Shown here piece by piece: positions 9,846 to 19,119 of a DNA stretch of 64,000 nt (the first letter of the stretch is position 1; every line of letters begins with the position of its first letter). The notes below the pieces were generated by a model. That model did no database searches, was not told the DNA's origin, and was given only the letters and a program-made list of their open reading frames with translations. This stretch comes from Solirubrobacterales bacterium (GTDB taxonomy: Bacteria > Actinomycetota > Thermoleophilia > Solirubrobacterales > JACPNS01). Made by a program: the position numbers and the translations under genes. Location of the stretch: the NCBI GenBank assembly GCA_016185345.1, contig JACPNS010000004.1:30727-94726 (forward strand). Direction: 5' to 3'.

Positions 9846-11279
9846 CTAGAGCCCGAGCTTTTCACGCACGATGCGCGTGACTTCGCCGCCGTCGGCTCGG
9901 CCCTGGGTCTGCTTCATGACAAATCCGATGATCGCGCCGATCGCCTTCATGTTGCCAGCGCGCATGTCGTCGGCGGCCTTCGGGTTGGCCTCGAGGGCGG
10001 CGTCGATGATTCCGGCAAGCTCGTCGGAGTCGCCCATTGCTGCGAGCCCCTCTGATTCGACGATCGCGTCGGGGTCTCCCCCGCTTTCTACAAGCTTGTC
10101 GAGCACCAGCTTCGCGCCAGTGTTGTTGACGGCTTTCTCCTTGACCAACTCGATCAGTCGCGCTAGCGCTTCAGGGGTGACCTTTGACTCGGCGGGATTG
10201 GCGTCTGCGCCGATCCGTGCGATCAGCTCGCCGGTGACCCAGTCGCCGATGCGCTTGGTGTCGGCACCGTCGCCGGCGACCGCCAGCACGGACTCGAAGT
10301 ACGCGCCGAGGTCTGCGTTGAAGGCGAGAAACTTGGCGGTGTCGGTAGCAATTCCGAGCTCCTTCTCGTAACGCTCGGCCTTCTGCAACGGCAGCTCCGG
10401 CAAGGAGGCACGGATCTCGTCGATCAGGGCTTCCGAGGGCGCGACCGGAACGAGGTCCGGCTCTGGGAAGTAGCGATAGTCGTGCGCCTCTTCCTTTGAG
10501 CGCAGCGAAGTCAAGGATCCGCTCGCGGGATCAAAGTGCAGCGTTTCCTGCGAGACCTTCTCGCCGACGTCAAGCAGCGCCGTCTGACGCGCGATCTCTG
10601 CGTCGATGCCGCGTTCGATGAAGCGGAAAGAGTTCATGTTCTTCAGCTCGGTCTTGGTGCCGAGCTCGGTCTGGCCGACCCGGCGGATCGAGATGTTCGC
10701 GTCGCAGCGCAGCGATCCCTCTTCCATGTTCACGTCGGAGACGCCGAGCTGCTTGACGGTGGCGCGCAACAACTGCAGCCATTCCCGAGCCTGGGCGCCT
10801 GAGTGAATGTCGGGCTTGGTGACGATCTCAACCAACGGCGTGCCGCCGCGGTTGTAGTCCACGACCGTGCGGCTCGCGCCTTGCACACGGCCAGACTCGC
10901 CGACGTGGATGTTCTTCGCCGCGTCCTCTTCCATGTGCGCGCGCTCGAGCTGAACACCGGCAAGCTCGCCCTCGCCGCAGATCGGCGGATCGAACTGGCT
11001 GATCTGGTAGCCCTTGGGCAGGTCGGGGTAGAAGTAGTTCTTGCGGTGGAACATCGAGCGCGGGGCGATGTCGCAGTTCAACGCCAGGCCGATCTTGATT
11101 GCCGATCGGATTGCCTCGTGGTTGGGCACCGGAAGCGTTCCGGGGTGACCCAGGCAAACCGGGCAGGTGTGCGTGTTGGGCGTGTCCCCGAAGGAGAGCT
11201 TGCAACCACAGAACATCTTCGTCTGGGTCGAAAGCTGGACGTGGATCTCCAAGCCGATGACTGCTTCGTACTCGGCCAT
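9846..11279 (-). CDS. gatB: Asp/Glu-tRNA amidotransferase subunit B
   Basis: 477 residues. GatB phosphorylates and transamidates Glu-tRNAGln or Asp-tRNAAsn using ammonia from GatA. Signatures: VIGLEIHVQLST, the zinc site CGCK...CPVCLGHPGTLPV, MFHRKNYFYPDLPKGYQISQ, and a C-terminal YqeY-like tail domain ending near GFVMKQTQGRADGGEV. The ATG at 11279 overlaps the gatA stop (TGATG) and puts MAEYEAVIGLE at the N-terminus; an upstream in-frame start at 11300 is less likely. Confidence 0.95.
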   Translation of the reverse strand: MAEYEAVIGLEIHVQLSTQTKMFCGCKLSFGDTPNTHTCPVCLGHPGTLPVPNHEAIRSAIKIGLALNCDIAPRSMFHRKNYFYPDLPKGYQISQFDPPICGEGELAGVQLERAHMEEDAAKNIHVGESGRVQGASRTVVDYNRGGTPLVEIVTKPDIHSGAQAREWLQLLRATVKQLGVSDVNMEEGSLRCDANISIRRVGQTELGTKTELKNMNSFRFIERGIDAEIARQTALLDVGEKVSQETLHFDPASGSLTSLRSKEEAHDYRYFPEPDLVPVAPSEALIDEIRASLPELPLQKAERYEKELGIATDTAKFLAFNADLGAYFESVLAVAGDGADTKRIGDWVTGELIARIGADANPAESKVTPEALARLIELVKEKAVNNTGAKLVLDKLVESGGDPDAIVESEGLAAMGDSDELAGIIDAALEANPKAADDMRAGNMKAIGAIIGFVMKQTQGRADGGEVTRIVREKLGL

Positions 11280-12742
11280 CAGCTTGCGCTCCAGGTCCAC
11301 GGGCCATCGGCGAAGTCGGTCGCCTTCTCGAATGCGTAGGCCGCGTCGAGCAAAGCGTTTTCCTTGAAGTGCGGAGCAACGATCTGCAGGCCCACTGGGA
11401 GTGCGCCGTCGGCGTCAGGCTCAACAGCGGCCGATCCATCCGAAGTCGCAAGCCCAGCCGGCACGCTGATCGCGGGAAGCCCAGCGAGCGACACCGGCAC
11501 GGTGAAGAGGTCGCCCAGGTACATCGAAAGCGGATCGTCAATTTTCTCGCCGATCCCGAAAGCAACGCTCGGGGCAGTCGGGGTGATGATGAAGTCGCAG
11601 TTCGCAAAGGCCGCGGCGTAGTCCTCGAGGATCTTGGTGCGGACCTGCTGGGCGCGGTTGTAATAGGCGTCGTAGTAGCCGGAAGACAATGCGTATGTGC
11701 CGAGCATGATGCGGCGCTTGACCTCCGGACCGAAGCCCTCGCCGCGCGTGCGCTCGTACATATCGGTGAGCCCGGTCGGGTCGGCCGCGCGCTCACCGAA
11801 GCGCACGCCGTCGAAGCGCGAGAGGTTGGCGCTGGCCTCGGCCGGGGCGATCACGTAGTAGGCGCTGAGCGCGTAGTCGGCGTGCGGGAGCGGAACTTCA
11901 GTGAGTTCGCCGCCCAGCGCCTCGATGCGCTTGCACGCGATATCGAAGACTTCCTTCACGCCGGACTGCACGCCGCTCCAGTCGATCGGTGCCGGAATCG
12001 CGAACTTCTTGCCGGCCAGTGACTCGTTGCTGGGAGTCGCGACGTCTTCGTTCATGCCCGTCGAAGTCGAGTCCATCTCGTCCTTGCCCTGCATGTACTT
12101 GAGCATCAGCGCTGCGTCGGTGACGTCGCGGGTGATCGGTCCTGCCTGGTCGAGGGAAGATGCGAAGGCGATCATTCCGTAGCGCGAGATCGCGCCGTAA
12201 GTTGGCTTCAGGCCGACGAGGCCGCAGAACGCTGCTGGCTGGCGGATCGATCCGCCCGTGTCAGTGCCGGTCGCCCAGGGCGCAAGGCCTGCGGCGACCG
12301 CAGCAGCGGATCCTCCACTGGATCCACCAGGTACGCGCGACTCATCCCACGGGTTCCTGACCGCGCCGAATGCGGAGTTCTCGTTGGAAGAGCCCATCGC
12401 GAACTCATCCATGTTCGTCTTGCCGAGGTAGCTCGCGCCGGCCTCTTGAAGCTTGGAGATCGCCGTCGCCGTGTAGGGCGGGATGTAGCCGGTGAGGATC
12501 TTTGAGCATGCGCGGGTCTCGATGCCCTCGACGCAGAAGAGGTCTTTGACGGCGATCGGAACGCCCGCTAGCGGCGCATCCACGGATTCGGGCGTGACCG
12601 CATCGCCGACCGAAACGTAGGAGTTGATCGATTCAGTGCCGGCGCGTTCGCGGTAGAGCGCGTGCAGCTCAGATGCGTCGGCTTCTCCGATCTTGATCGC
12701 GGCAACTGCCTGCGCGGCGGTCAGATTCAGAAGGTCCCTCAT
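11279..12742 (-). CDS. gatA: Asp/Glu-tRNA amidotransferase subunit A (amidase)
   Basis: 487 residues of the amidase-signature family. It hydrolyses glutamine and passes ammonia to GatB. The Ser-cisSer-Lys triad is visible: Lys in VPIAVKDLFCVEG, and the two serines in GGSSGGSAAAVAAG and TGTDTGGSIRQPA. It lies 2 bp after gatC and overlaps gatB by one base in TGATG. GatCAB indicates an indirect route to Gln-tRNA and/or Asn-tRNA in this organism. Confidence 0.95.
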   Translation of the reverse strand: MRDLLNLTAAQAVAAIKIGEADASELHALYRERAGTESINSYVSVGDAVTPESVDAPLAGVPIAVKDLFCVEGIETRACSKILTGYIPPYTATAISKLQEAGASYLGKTNMDEFAMGSSNENSAFGAVRNPWDESRVPGGSSGGSAAAVAAGLAPWATGTDTGGSIRQPAAFCGLVGLKPTYGAISRYGMIAFASSLDQAGPITRDVTDAALMLKYMQGKDEMDSTSTGMNEDVATPSNESLAGKKFAIPAPIDWSGVQSGVKEVFDIACKRIEALGGELTEVPLPHADYALSAYYVIAPAEASANLSRFDGVRFGERAADPTGLTDMYERTRGEGFGPEVKRRIMLGTYALSSGYYDAYYNRAQQVRTKILEDYAAAFANCDFIITPTAPSVAFGIGEKIDDPLSMYLGDLFTVPVSLAGLPAISVPAGLATSDGSAAVEPDADGALPVGLQIVAPHFKENALLDAAYAFEKATDFADGPWTWSAS

Positions 12743-12744
12743 CG

Positions 12745-13029
12745 CTAACTGCCCGCCGCCGGGACACCGAAGCCGCCGTCGGCCTCATCGGGAGCGTTCT
12801 CCAGCGCTTTCTCGAGCGGAAGGCTGGGCCGCGGCGTATCTTCGCGCAGCACGTTGACCAGGTCAACCACGCGAGCAGTGGGCTCTACGCCATCAAGTTC
12901 AAGTTCGTTCATGTGCTCGACGTAGCCGAGCACGGCGGAGAGCTCGCGCGTCATCCGCTCCTGCTCTTCTTCACTGAGCTGCAGTCGTGCGAGACGCGCG
13001 ACGTATGAGACGTCCTCTGGGGTGATCAC
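12745..13029 (-). CDS. gatC: Asp/Glu-tRNA amidotransferase subunit C
   Basis: 94 residues, normal GatC length. ITPEDVSYVARLARLQLSEE is the classic N-terminus. The C-terminal part (PTARVVDLVNVLREDTP) is the belt that wraps the GatA-GatB interface in the family. First of the tight gatC-gatA-gatB set. Confidence 0.93.
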   Translation of the reverse strand: MITPEDVSYVARLARLQLSEEEQERMTRELSAVLGYVEHMNELELDGVEPTARVVDLVNVLREDTPRPSLPLEKALENAPDEADGGFGVPAAGS

Positions 13030-13049
13030 GCGGGAGAGTTTACGGGCCG

Positions 13050-13550
13050 TTAGTCGACGTGAATCGGCTCGGGCGGCGGGGCCTTCGCAAAGCCGTTGGG
13101 AACGGAGTCATCCCTTATCGCCCAACAGGCGCCTGCAAGGAGCGCCGCGCACCCGAGCAACGCCACGTAGAAGCCCGGTTGCGTCTCTGCATACGGACGC
13201 GGCGAATCAAAAAGGCGTACTAGCAGGCACAGGAACGCGATGCTGCTGACGATCACGAGCGGAGAGCAGAGGATGATCGACCACTCTGGCGTCGTAGAGA
13301 GCAACGCCGCCAGAACCATGCAGACTCCAAGCAGAATCGCGAGGTAGACCCACCAGCGGGCAAATCCTAGGTCCCAAACGTTGAGGTCGATCGCGCCATC
13401 GTTGCCGCCGCCGACGAGCCGTGCGTTCGGCGCGAGCTTCACCAGCTCCGAGGCGGCCGGAAGCGCGAACCAGGGCAAGAAGGTCGAGGCGAAGAGAATC
13501 AGTGCGCCCGCACCGGCGAGTAGTTCAGATGGGCGGAGCTTCGCGGACAA
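13050..13550 (-). CDS. four-helix integral membrane protein, unknown
   Basis: 166 residues with four hydrophobic segments at roughly 8-30, 68-88, 92-115 and 128-145. A GNDGAIDLNVWDLGF loop lies between the first two. The start is TTG at 13550, four bases after the folD stop, with no strong Shine-Dalgarno, so translation probably depends on coupling. No recognised family. Confidence 0.65.
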   Translation of the reverse strand: MSAKLRPSELLAGAGALILFASTFLPWFALPAASELVKLAPNARLVGGGNDGAIDLNVWDLGFARWWVYLAILLGVCMVLAALLSTTPEWSIILCSPLVIVSSIAFLCLLVRLFDSPRPYAETQPGFYVALLGCAALLAGACWAIRDDSVPNGFAKAPPPEPIHVD

Positions 13551-13554
13551 GGAA

Positions 13555-14427
13555 CTATGCGCTCGCGCGTGCCTCTGCGGCTTTGACTGTGTTCTCGAGC
13601 AGGCAGGCGATTGTCATTGGGCCGACGCCGCCGGGTACTGGCGTTACCGCCCCGGCAACACCGAGCACGGAATCAAAATCAACGTCGCCCGAAAGGCCAT
13701 CCTCGGTGCGCGAGGTTCCGACGTCGATCACGATCGCGCCGGGCTTGACCATCGAGCCGTCGATCAGCTTCGGCGATCCGACGCAGGCGATCAACACGTC
13801 GGCGCGGCGCGTTACCTCGCCGAGGTCGCGCGTGCGGGAGTGGCAAGTGGTCACGGTCGCATTCTTTGCGAGCAGCAAGGAGGCGACAGGGCGGCCGACA
13901 AGGTTGGATCGTCCGACCACCACAGCTTCGGCGCCAGAGAGCTCGGCTCCGGTCTGTTCGAGCAAGATCATCACGCCGCTGGGCGTGCAGGGCACGAGCG
14001 CGTCGCGGCCCTGGACCACGCGGCCGGCATTCAAGGTTGTGAGCCCGTCAACGTCTTTGGCGGGATTGATCAAGCCGCTGAGCAGGTCGTCGTCGAGGCC
14101 CTCGGGGAGCGGGAGCTGCAGGAGGATTCCGTCGACGTCGGCGCGCTTGTTCAGATCCGTGATCAATCCGGTCAGGTACTCAGTTGAAGTATCGGCCGGG
14201 AGACGTTCGTCGGCGCTGTCGATCCCGACCTCGGCGCATGCCTTGTGCTTGTTGTTCACGTAGACGTTCGAGGCCGGGTCGTCACCGACCAGGATCGTGG
14301 TGAGCGAGGGCACGCGACCGCGCTGCTCCTCGAACTCGGAGACGCGCTCTGCGACCTTGGCGCGCAGGCCTGCGGCCACGGCCTTGCCGTCGATCACAAT
14401 CGTCTCGGTTCCACTTTCGGTGCTCAT
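13555..14427 (-). CDS. folD: bifunctional methylenetetrahydrofolate dehydrogenase/cyclohydrolase
   Basis: 290 residues. FolD interconverts 5,10-methylene- and 10-formyl-THF with NADP. Motifs: YVNNKHKACAEVGI with the catalytic Lys, GILLQLPLPEGLD, INPAKDVDGL, VVVGRSNLVGRP for the dinucleotide, and TPVPGGVGPMTIACLLENT at the C-terminus. It sits inside the pcrA-gatB operon with 4-12 bp spacers on each side. Confidence 0.95.
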   Translation of the reverse strand: MSTESGTETIVIDGKAVAAGLRAKVAERVSEFEEQRGRVPSLTTILVGDDPASNVYVNNKHKACAEVGIDSADERLPADTSTEYLTGLITDLNKRADVDGILLQLPLPEGLDDDLLSGLINPAKDVDGLTTLNAGRVVQGRDALVPCTPSGVMILLEQTGAELSGAEAVVVGRSNLVGRPVASLLLAKNATVTTCHSRTRDLGEVTRRADVLIACVGSPKLIDGSMVKPGAIVIDVGTSRTEDGLSGDVDFDSVLGVAGAVTPVPGGVGPMTIACLLENTVKAAEARASA

Positions 14428-14439
14428 CGGTCCCTTTGT

Positions 14440-14949
14440 CTAACGGCGGTTGCGGATGTCGTTCCACATCTCGTCAACGGTCGGGATCACTCCGGCGCTC
14501 GAGAGAACGAGCAGCAACACGCCGATCGCCGTACCAACAGCGCCCAGGATGATTGCAAGCCGGCCCTGGTGCTTTTCGCCGCGACGCACTGCCATCACGC
14601 CCATGATCACGGCGACCGGGCCAAGCACGACGTTGAAAACGAAGATCGAAACGATTCCAACCCAGAACGCGGTGCGGGCGAATCGCGCCTCCGGCGTGAG
14701 CGCGGCGGCCTTCTGCGCTGGGGTTTTGCCCGGCGGCTGGAACATCGGCGGCGCGCCGTACTCGGTGCGCGGATCGTCGTCGTCGTGCTTGGGCAGATTG
14801 GCGGGCTCGCGGTAAGGCGCGGGCTCAACCGGTACGACAGGGACGCTGTCAGCATCAGTGAGAAACGGGGCCGGATCAGCCGGGTCAGATCGGTACGGCG
14901 TGCCAATCGGTGCGGGCGGGACAAATCTGTCGTTGCTCTTGCTGGCCAT
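14440..14949 (-). CDS. DUF4190-like membrane protein
   Basis: 169 residues. A long Pro/Asp-rich N-terminal half, predicted cytoplasmic, precedes two membrane helices (FWVGIVSIFVFNVVLGPVA and LAIILGAVGTAIGVLLLVL). A GVMAVRRGEKHQGRLA loop lies between them, the typical DUF4190 arrangement. Its start codon overlaps the pcrA stop. Function unknown. Confidence 0.72.
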   Translation of the reverse strand: MASKSNDRFVPPAPIGTPYRSDPADPAPFLTDADSVPVVPVEPAPYREPANLPKHDDDDPRTEYGAPPMFQPPGKTPAQKAAALTPEARFARTAFWVGIVSIFVFNVVLGPVAVIMGVMAVRRGEKHQGRLAIILGAVGTAIGVLLLVLSSAGVIPTVDEMWNDIRNRR

Positions 14950-17183
14950 CAGGCTCCCGCCCCTACTCGCTTGGTGATCGGTGCATAGTCGGCGATGAAC
15001 TTGCGCTCGGAACCGTCTCCGGTGAAGCGCACGACGATCATGTTGCCGGGCTCGACGCCGATCACGACGCCCTCGCCAAAGTTTGCGTGCTCGACGTCGT
15101 CGCCGATTTTGAATCGCGCCATCGGCAATGAACCGCCGCCGCCGGACGGAGCAGACCCGACCGAGGATGCGCGGTAGGTCGAACCCGAGCCGCGACTTGA
15201 ATACGAACTGCCAGTTGAGCTGGTCTCAACCGTGATCTCAACGTGCTCCTCGGGAATCTCATCCAGGAAGCGTGAGCGATCATTCCAGCCGGACTCGCCA
15301 AAGAGCATGCGGCGCGCGGCGTGGGTCAGGTAGAGCTGCTCACGCGCTCGCGTGATCCCGACGTAACAAAGCCTGCGCTCCTCCTCGATGTCGCCCGAGT
15401 CAACGGCGCGTGAGTGTGGGAACACGCCTTCCTCAACGCCGATCATGAATACGACCGGGAACTCCAAGCCCTTGGCGTTGTGCAAAGTCATCAATGTGAT
15501 TTGACCGTCATCGTCAACGATCGAATCCTGATCTGAGAACAGCGCGATCTGCTGGAGGAACGCTTCGAGGCCGGCCTCGTCGTCACCGACCGAGTTGAGG
15601 TCGTATTCACGCGCGAGCCCCACCAGCTCCTGCAAGTTCTCAAGGCGCGTCAACGCCTGCGGGTCTCCAGCGCTCTCAGACTTCAGGTAGTCGAAGTAGC
15701 CGCTCTGCTCAAGGACCGATTCGAGAATGTCGCCGACGTGTTTTTCGCTCGCGGCCTTTTCGCGCAGCGAGTCCATCGTTTCTGAGAAGCGCGCGAGCGC
15801 CTTCAGCGCTGCGCCGCCCAGACCCGGGACTTCCTCGGCCCGCCCCACAAGATCGAGCACCGGCTCGCCGATCGTGTTTGCGTACCCGAGCAGTCGATCG
15901 ACCGTCGTTTTGCCGATCCCGCGCCGCGGCGAGTTAATGATCCGCTGCAGCGAGACTGCGTCGTTGGGATTGGCAAGCATGGTCAAATAGGCAAGCGCGT
16001 CCTTGACTTCGGCGCGCTCGTAAAAACGTGTGCCGCCAATCACCTGGTACGGCATGCGGTAGCGAACGAGTGTGTCCTCAAGGACGCGTGACTGGGCGTT
16101 TGTCCGGTAGAAGACCGCGACGTCGTTGTTCGAAACGCCGGCCTCGGTCAAACGCTGGATCTCGCCGGCAACGTAGCGAGCCTCTTCGTGCTCGTCCGTC
16201 AACTGGCGCACCTTGAGCTTGTCGCCCTGCGGCCCGTCGGTCCAGAGCTTCTTGCCCTTGCGACCAGAGTTGCGCGAGACGACGGCGTGCGCTGCGTCGA
16301 GGATCCGACCGGTCGAACGGTAGTTCTGCTCAAGCTTGATCACGGCGGCGTCGGGGAAGTCTTTCTCGAAGTTGAGAATGTTGCTCACGTCCGCGCCGCG
16401 GAATCCGTAGATCGACTGGTCGTCGTCGCCGACCACGACGAGGTTGCGGTGCTCGTGGGCCATCAGCTCAACCCACTTGTACTGAGCCGAGTTGGTGTCC
16501 TGGTACTCGTCCACGAGGATCTGTTGGAAGACGTTTCGGTACTTGGCCAGAACATCGGGATAGGTCTGGAACAGCTCGACCGACCGCAGAAGGAGATCGT
16601 CGAAGTCCATCGCGTTCATCTCGCGCAATCGGCGCTCGTACGTCTCGTAGACGGCGGCGACGACCTCGTCCACCACGCCGTCAGTGTGCGTCGCGAACTG
16701 CGCGGCGTTCTCAAGCTGGTTCTTTGCGCGCGAGATGATCGACTGGATCATCCGGGGCGGAAAACGCTTGTTGTCAACGTCGCGCGCATCCATGCACTGG
16801 CGCACCAGGCGTTGCGAATCGGCTGAGTCATAGATCGTGTAGCCGCGGGTGTACCCGAGCCGTTCGGCCTCGGCGCGAAGGATACGGGCGCATGCCGAAT
16901 GGAAAGTGGTCAGCCACATCGAGTTTGCCCGGCCACCAACCAGCTTGCCGGCGCGCTCGCGCATCTCTGTTGCAGCCTTGTTGGTGAAGGTGATCGCGAG
17001 TATGTTCTCTGGCTGAGCGTCGCCGGTCTGCACCAGATGGGCGATGCGGTGCGTCAATACGCGCGTTTTGCCTGAGCCAGCTCCAGCGAGGATGAGCAAC
17101 GGCCCTCCACGATGCAGAACGGCAGCGTTTTGAGGCTCGTTCAAACCCGCAGTCAGGTCCGTGTCGGTGAAAAGCTGGCTCAC
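14949..17183 (-). CDS. pcrA: ATP-dependent DNA helicase PcrA/UvrD
   Basis: 744 residues, superfamily 1A 3'-5' helicase used in repair and in removing stalled complexes. Motifs in order: Q motif NEPQNAAV, GAGSGKT (Walker A), FTNKAATEMRER (Ia), DEYQDTN (Walker B), VVGDDDQSIYGFRGAD (III), QNYRS (IV), TLHNAKGLEFPVVF (V) and YVGITRAREQLYL (VI). The C-terminal FGEGVVIGVEPGNMIVVRF is the Tudor-like fold that contacts RNA polymerase in PcrA. First gene of the operon that runs down to gatB. Confidence 0.95.
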   Translation of the reverse strand: MSQLFTDTDLTAGLNEPQNAAVLHRGGPLLILAGAGSGKTRVLTHRIAHLVQTGDAQPENILAITFTNKAATEMRERAGKLVGGRANSMWLTTFHSACARILRAEAERLGYTRGYTIYDSADSQRLVRQCMDARDVDNKRFPPRMIQSIISRAKNQLENAAQFATHTDGVVDEVVAAVYETYERRLREMNAMDFDDLLLRSVELFQTYPDVLAKYRNVFQQILVDEYQDTNSAQYKWVELMAHEHRNLVVVGDDDQSIYGFRGADVSNILNFEKDFPDAAVIKLEQNYRSTGRILDAAHAVVSRNSGRKGKKLWTDGPQGDKLKVRQLTDEHEEARYVAGEIQRLTEAGVSNNDVAVFYRTNAQSRVLEDTLVRYRMPYQVIGGTRFYERAEVKDALAYLTMLANPNDAVSLQRIINSPRRGIGKTTVDRLLGYANTIGEPVLDLVGRAEEVPGLGGAALKALARFSETMDSLREKAASEKHVGDILESVLEQSGYFDYLKSESAGDPQALTRLENLQELVGLAREYDLNSVGDDEAGLEAFLQQIALFSDQDSIVDDDGQITLMTLHNAKGLEFPVVFMIGVEEGVFPHSRAVDSGDIEEERRLCYVGITRAREQLYLTHAARRMLFGESGWNDRSRFLDEIPEEHVEITVETSSTGSSYSSRGSGSTYRASSVGSAPSGGGGSLPMARFKIGDDVEHANFGEGVVIGVEPGNMIVVRFTGDGSERKFIADYAPITKRVGAGA

Positions 17184-17278
17184 TCATCGAGCATAGCCCT
17201 GTGCGCGGAGCCGCCTTTCAGGGCGATTTGGCCATCCGGGAACGTGACCGTTCCATCATTTCGTGTAAAGTTCGCCGG

Positions 17279-18271
17279 ATGGAGGAGACACCGCTTGACG
17301 CTCACGCCGTTTCGGAGGTCCTCGCCGCCGAGGGCGACCAGGCCGCCTCAGAAGGCGCCGCCCGAATCGAATTTCCGTGGGCCGACTACGTCGACACCAG
17401 CTGGGACAAGTTCGACTTCACGCCGTGCGAGAAGATCACGATGATCGGCGGCCGCAAGCTCAACTATGTCGAGCTCGGCGACCCCGACAAGCCGGTCCTT
17501 CTTTTCGTCCACGGAATCATGGGCACTTGGCGCAACTGGATCTTCAACCTCTTGCCCTTTGCCGATCGTTTCCGTGTGATCGCGCTCGACCTTCCCGGCT
17601 TCGGCCTCTCGGAGCTGCCGGCCGGCGAGTTCTCGGTTGAGCACTACGCCGATGTCATCAAGGAGTTCTGCAGCACTCAGAGAATCCAGAAGGTCACTCT
17701 GATCGGTAATTCGATGGGCGGACAGGTCGCCACGATCGTTGCCAAAAAGACCCCGGAGATCCTGGAGAAGCTGATTCTCGTCGATCCCGCTGGATTCGCC
17801 ACCTCTACCGAGCGGATGCGAAAGATCGCTCCGTTCGCCAAGTACTTCAACTGGATTTTCGCACTCGGCGTTCTGCTGCGCAACGTGATTGCCGGCAACC
17901 GCTACCTCGCCGCCACGTTCACAAAGATCGTCCTCTGGAGACCGATGAACGTCAGCTCGGAGCTGATTCTTGTTCTGCTGGCAGGCATCGGAAAGCCTGG
18001 CTTCGTGCCGGCCCTGAACTCCATAGCCAATACCCCGATCGACAAGTTCCCGGGCGATGTGACAACCGACACGGTGATCATCTGGGGACGAAACGACTCG
18101 TTGATCCCCAAGCGGGACGCGTTCCTCTTCGCGAAGATGATCCCGCACGCGAAGCTCGAGTTGATGGACGACGTCGGTCACATCCCGATGTTCGAGACGC
18201 CCGAAGCATTCAACGCCTTGATCGAGCAATACGCGCCGGCCGCGCCAACGGCCGAGTCCGTCGCCGCCTAA
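17279..18271 (+). CDS. alpha/beta hydrolase
   Basis: About 330 residues from the ATG at 17279. LLFVHGIMGTWRNW is the oxyanion loop, GNSMGGQVA the nucleophile elbow, IWGRNDSLIP carries the acid and DVGHIPMFE the His. The fold resembles C-C bond hydrolases and lipases of the epoxide-hydrolase/MhpC type; the substrate is unknown. A ~45-residue N-terminal extension precedes the fold. It is monocistronic and converges on cysE with a 4-bp overlap of the stops. Confidence 0.8.
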   Translation: MEETPLDAHAVSEVLAAEGDQAASEGAARIEFPWADYVDTSWDKFDFTPCEKITMIGGRKLNYVELGDPDKPVLLFVHGIMGTWRNWIFNLLPFADRFRVIALDLPGFGLSELPAGEFSVEHYADVIKEFCSTQRIQKVTLIGNSMGGQVATIVAKKTPEILEKLILVDPAGFATSTERMRKIAPFAKYFNWIFALGVLLRNVIAGNRYLAATFTKIVLWRPMNVSSELILVLLAGIGKPGFVPALNSIANTPIDKFPGDVTTDTVIIWGRNDSLIPKRDAFLFAKMIPHAKLELMDDVGHIPMFETPEAFNALIEQYAPAAPTAESVAA

Positions 18272-18990
18272 CCGCCAGCCGGGTCGTGCCCCTGGCGCCG
18301 CTTGAGCGGGCGCACGTTGGACTGCTCCGGCGGATCCTCTCCCTGAAGTTCTGCGATCTCATGCTCGATCGTGCGCAGTCGGTCGCTGATACCGCTCAGC
18401 GCGTCGGCCACGGGGTCGGGAAGATGGATCCAGTCCGTGTCGGGACCCTCAGGACGCTCGCCGTTCACGCGAACGGGATGCCCAGGGTTGCCGACGACCG
18501 TTGTGTTCGGCGGTACGTCGTGGATCACGACTGAGTTGGCGCCGATCTTCGCGCAACTGCCGATATGAATCGGTCCCAGCAGCTTTGCGCCCGAGCCGAC
18601 AGTGATGTTGTCCTCAAGCGTCGGGTGGCGCTTTCCCGGGTCGAGCCCGGTGCCGCCGAGCGTGACGCCTTGGTAGAGCGTGACGTTGTCGCCGATCTCG
18701 GCGGTCTCGCCAATTACGACGCCCGCGCCGTGGTCGATGAAGAAGTTCTCGCCGATGATCGCCTTTGGGTGGATTTCAACGCCAGTGACGATGCGGGCGA
18801 AGTAGGCAAGCATGCGCGGGAGGAGTGGGATGCCGGCCCTGTCTATGCGGTGTGCGACGCGGTGAAAGAGGATCGCGTGTACGCCGTTGTAGGTCGCGAG
18901 CACTTCGAGGCGCCCGAGGCCTCGTGAGGCGGGGTCACGCGCCTGTGCGGCAGCGATGTCTTGACGGATTTCAGTGAGGAAAGATGCCAT
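18268..18990 (-). CDS. cysE: serine O-acetyltransferase
   Basis: 240 residues. It makes O-acetylserine from serine and acetyl-CoA. The N-terminal helical part (SFLTEIRQDIAAAQARDPAS) is followed by left-handed beta-helix repeats with the active-site FFIDHGAGVVIGETAEIGDN and LGGTGLDPGKRHPTLED. The ATG at 18990 was chosen because family members begin near FLTEIR; an open extension to 19086 has no homology I recognise. The C-terminus extends ~50 residues past the helix and ends PAGG. It lacks the terminal Ile that docks classical CysE into CysK. Confidence 0.93.
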   Translation of the reverse strand: MASFLTEIRQDIAAAQARDPASRGLGRLEVLATYNGVHAILFHRVAHRIDRAGIPLLPRMLAYFARIVTGVEIHPKAIIGENFFIDHGAGVVIGETAEIGDNVTLYQGVTLGGTGLDPGKRHPTLEDNITVGSGAKLLGPIHIGSCAKIGANSVVIHDVPPNTTVVGNPGHPVRVNGERPEGPDTDWIHLPDPVADALSGISDRLRTIEHEIAELQGEDPPEQSNVRPLKRRQGHDPAGG

Positions 18991-19119
18991 GTGAGCCACT
19001 TCTAGTTTCGACTCACACGGTACCGCCGCACGTCCGATCGGCGCGCCTGCAATGGCGATTGCGTAGGTATGGGGCAAACACTCCATGCTCCCGTCACGTG
19101 GACGAGAGCGTGGAGAAAA

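Noticed and set aside
17348..18229. 293-codon minus-strand frame under the alpha/beta hydrolase
   Set aside because: It is antisense to a well-conserved hydrolase; its composition (many D, R, V, H) is typical of shadow frames.
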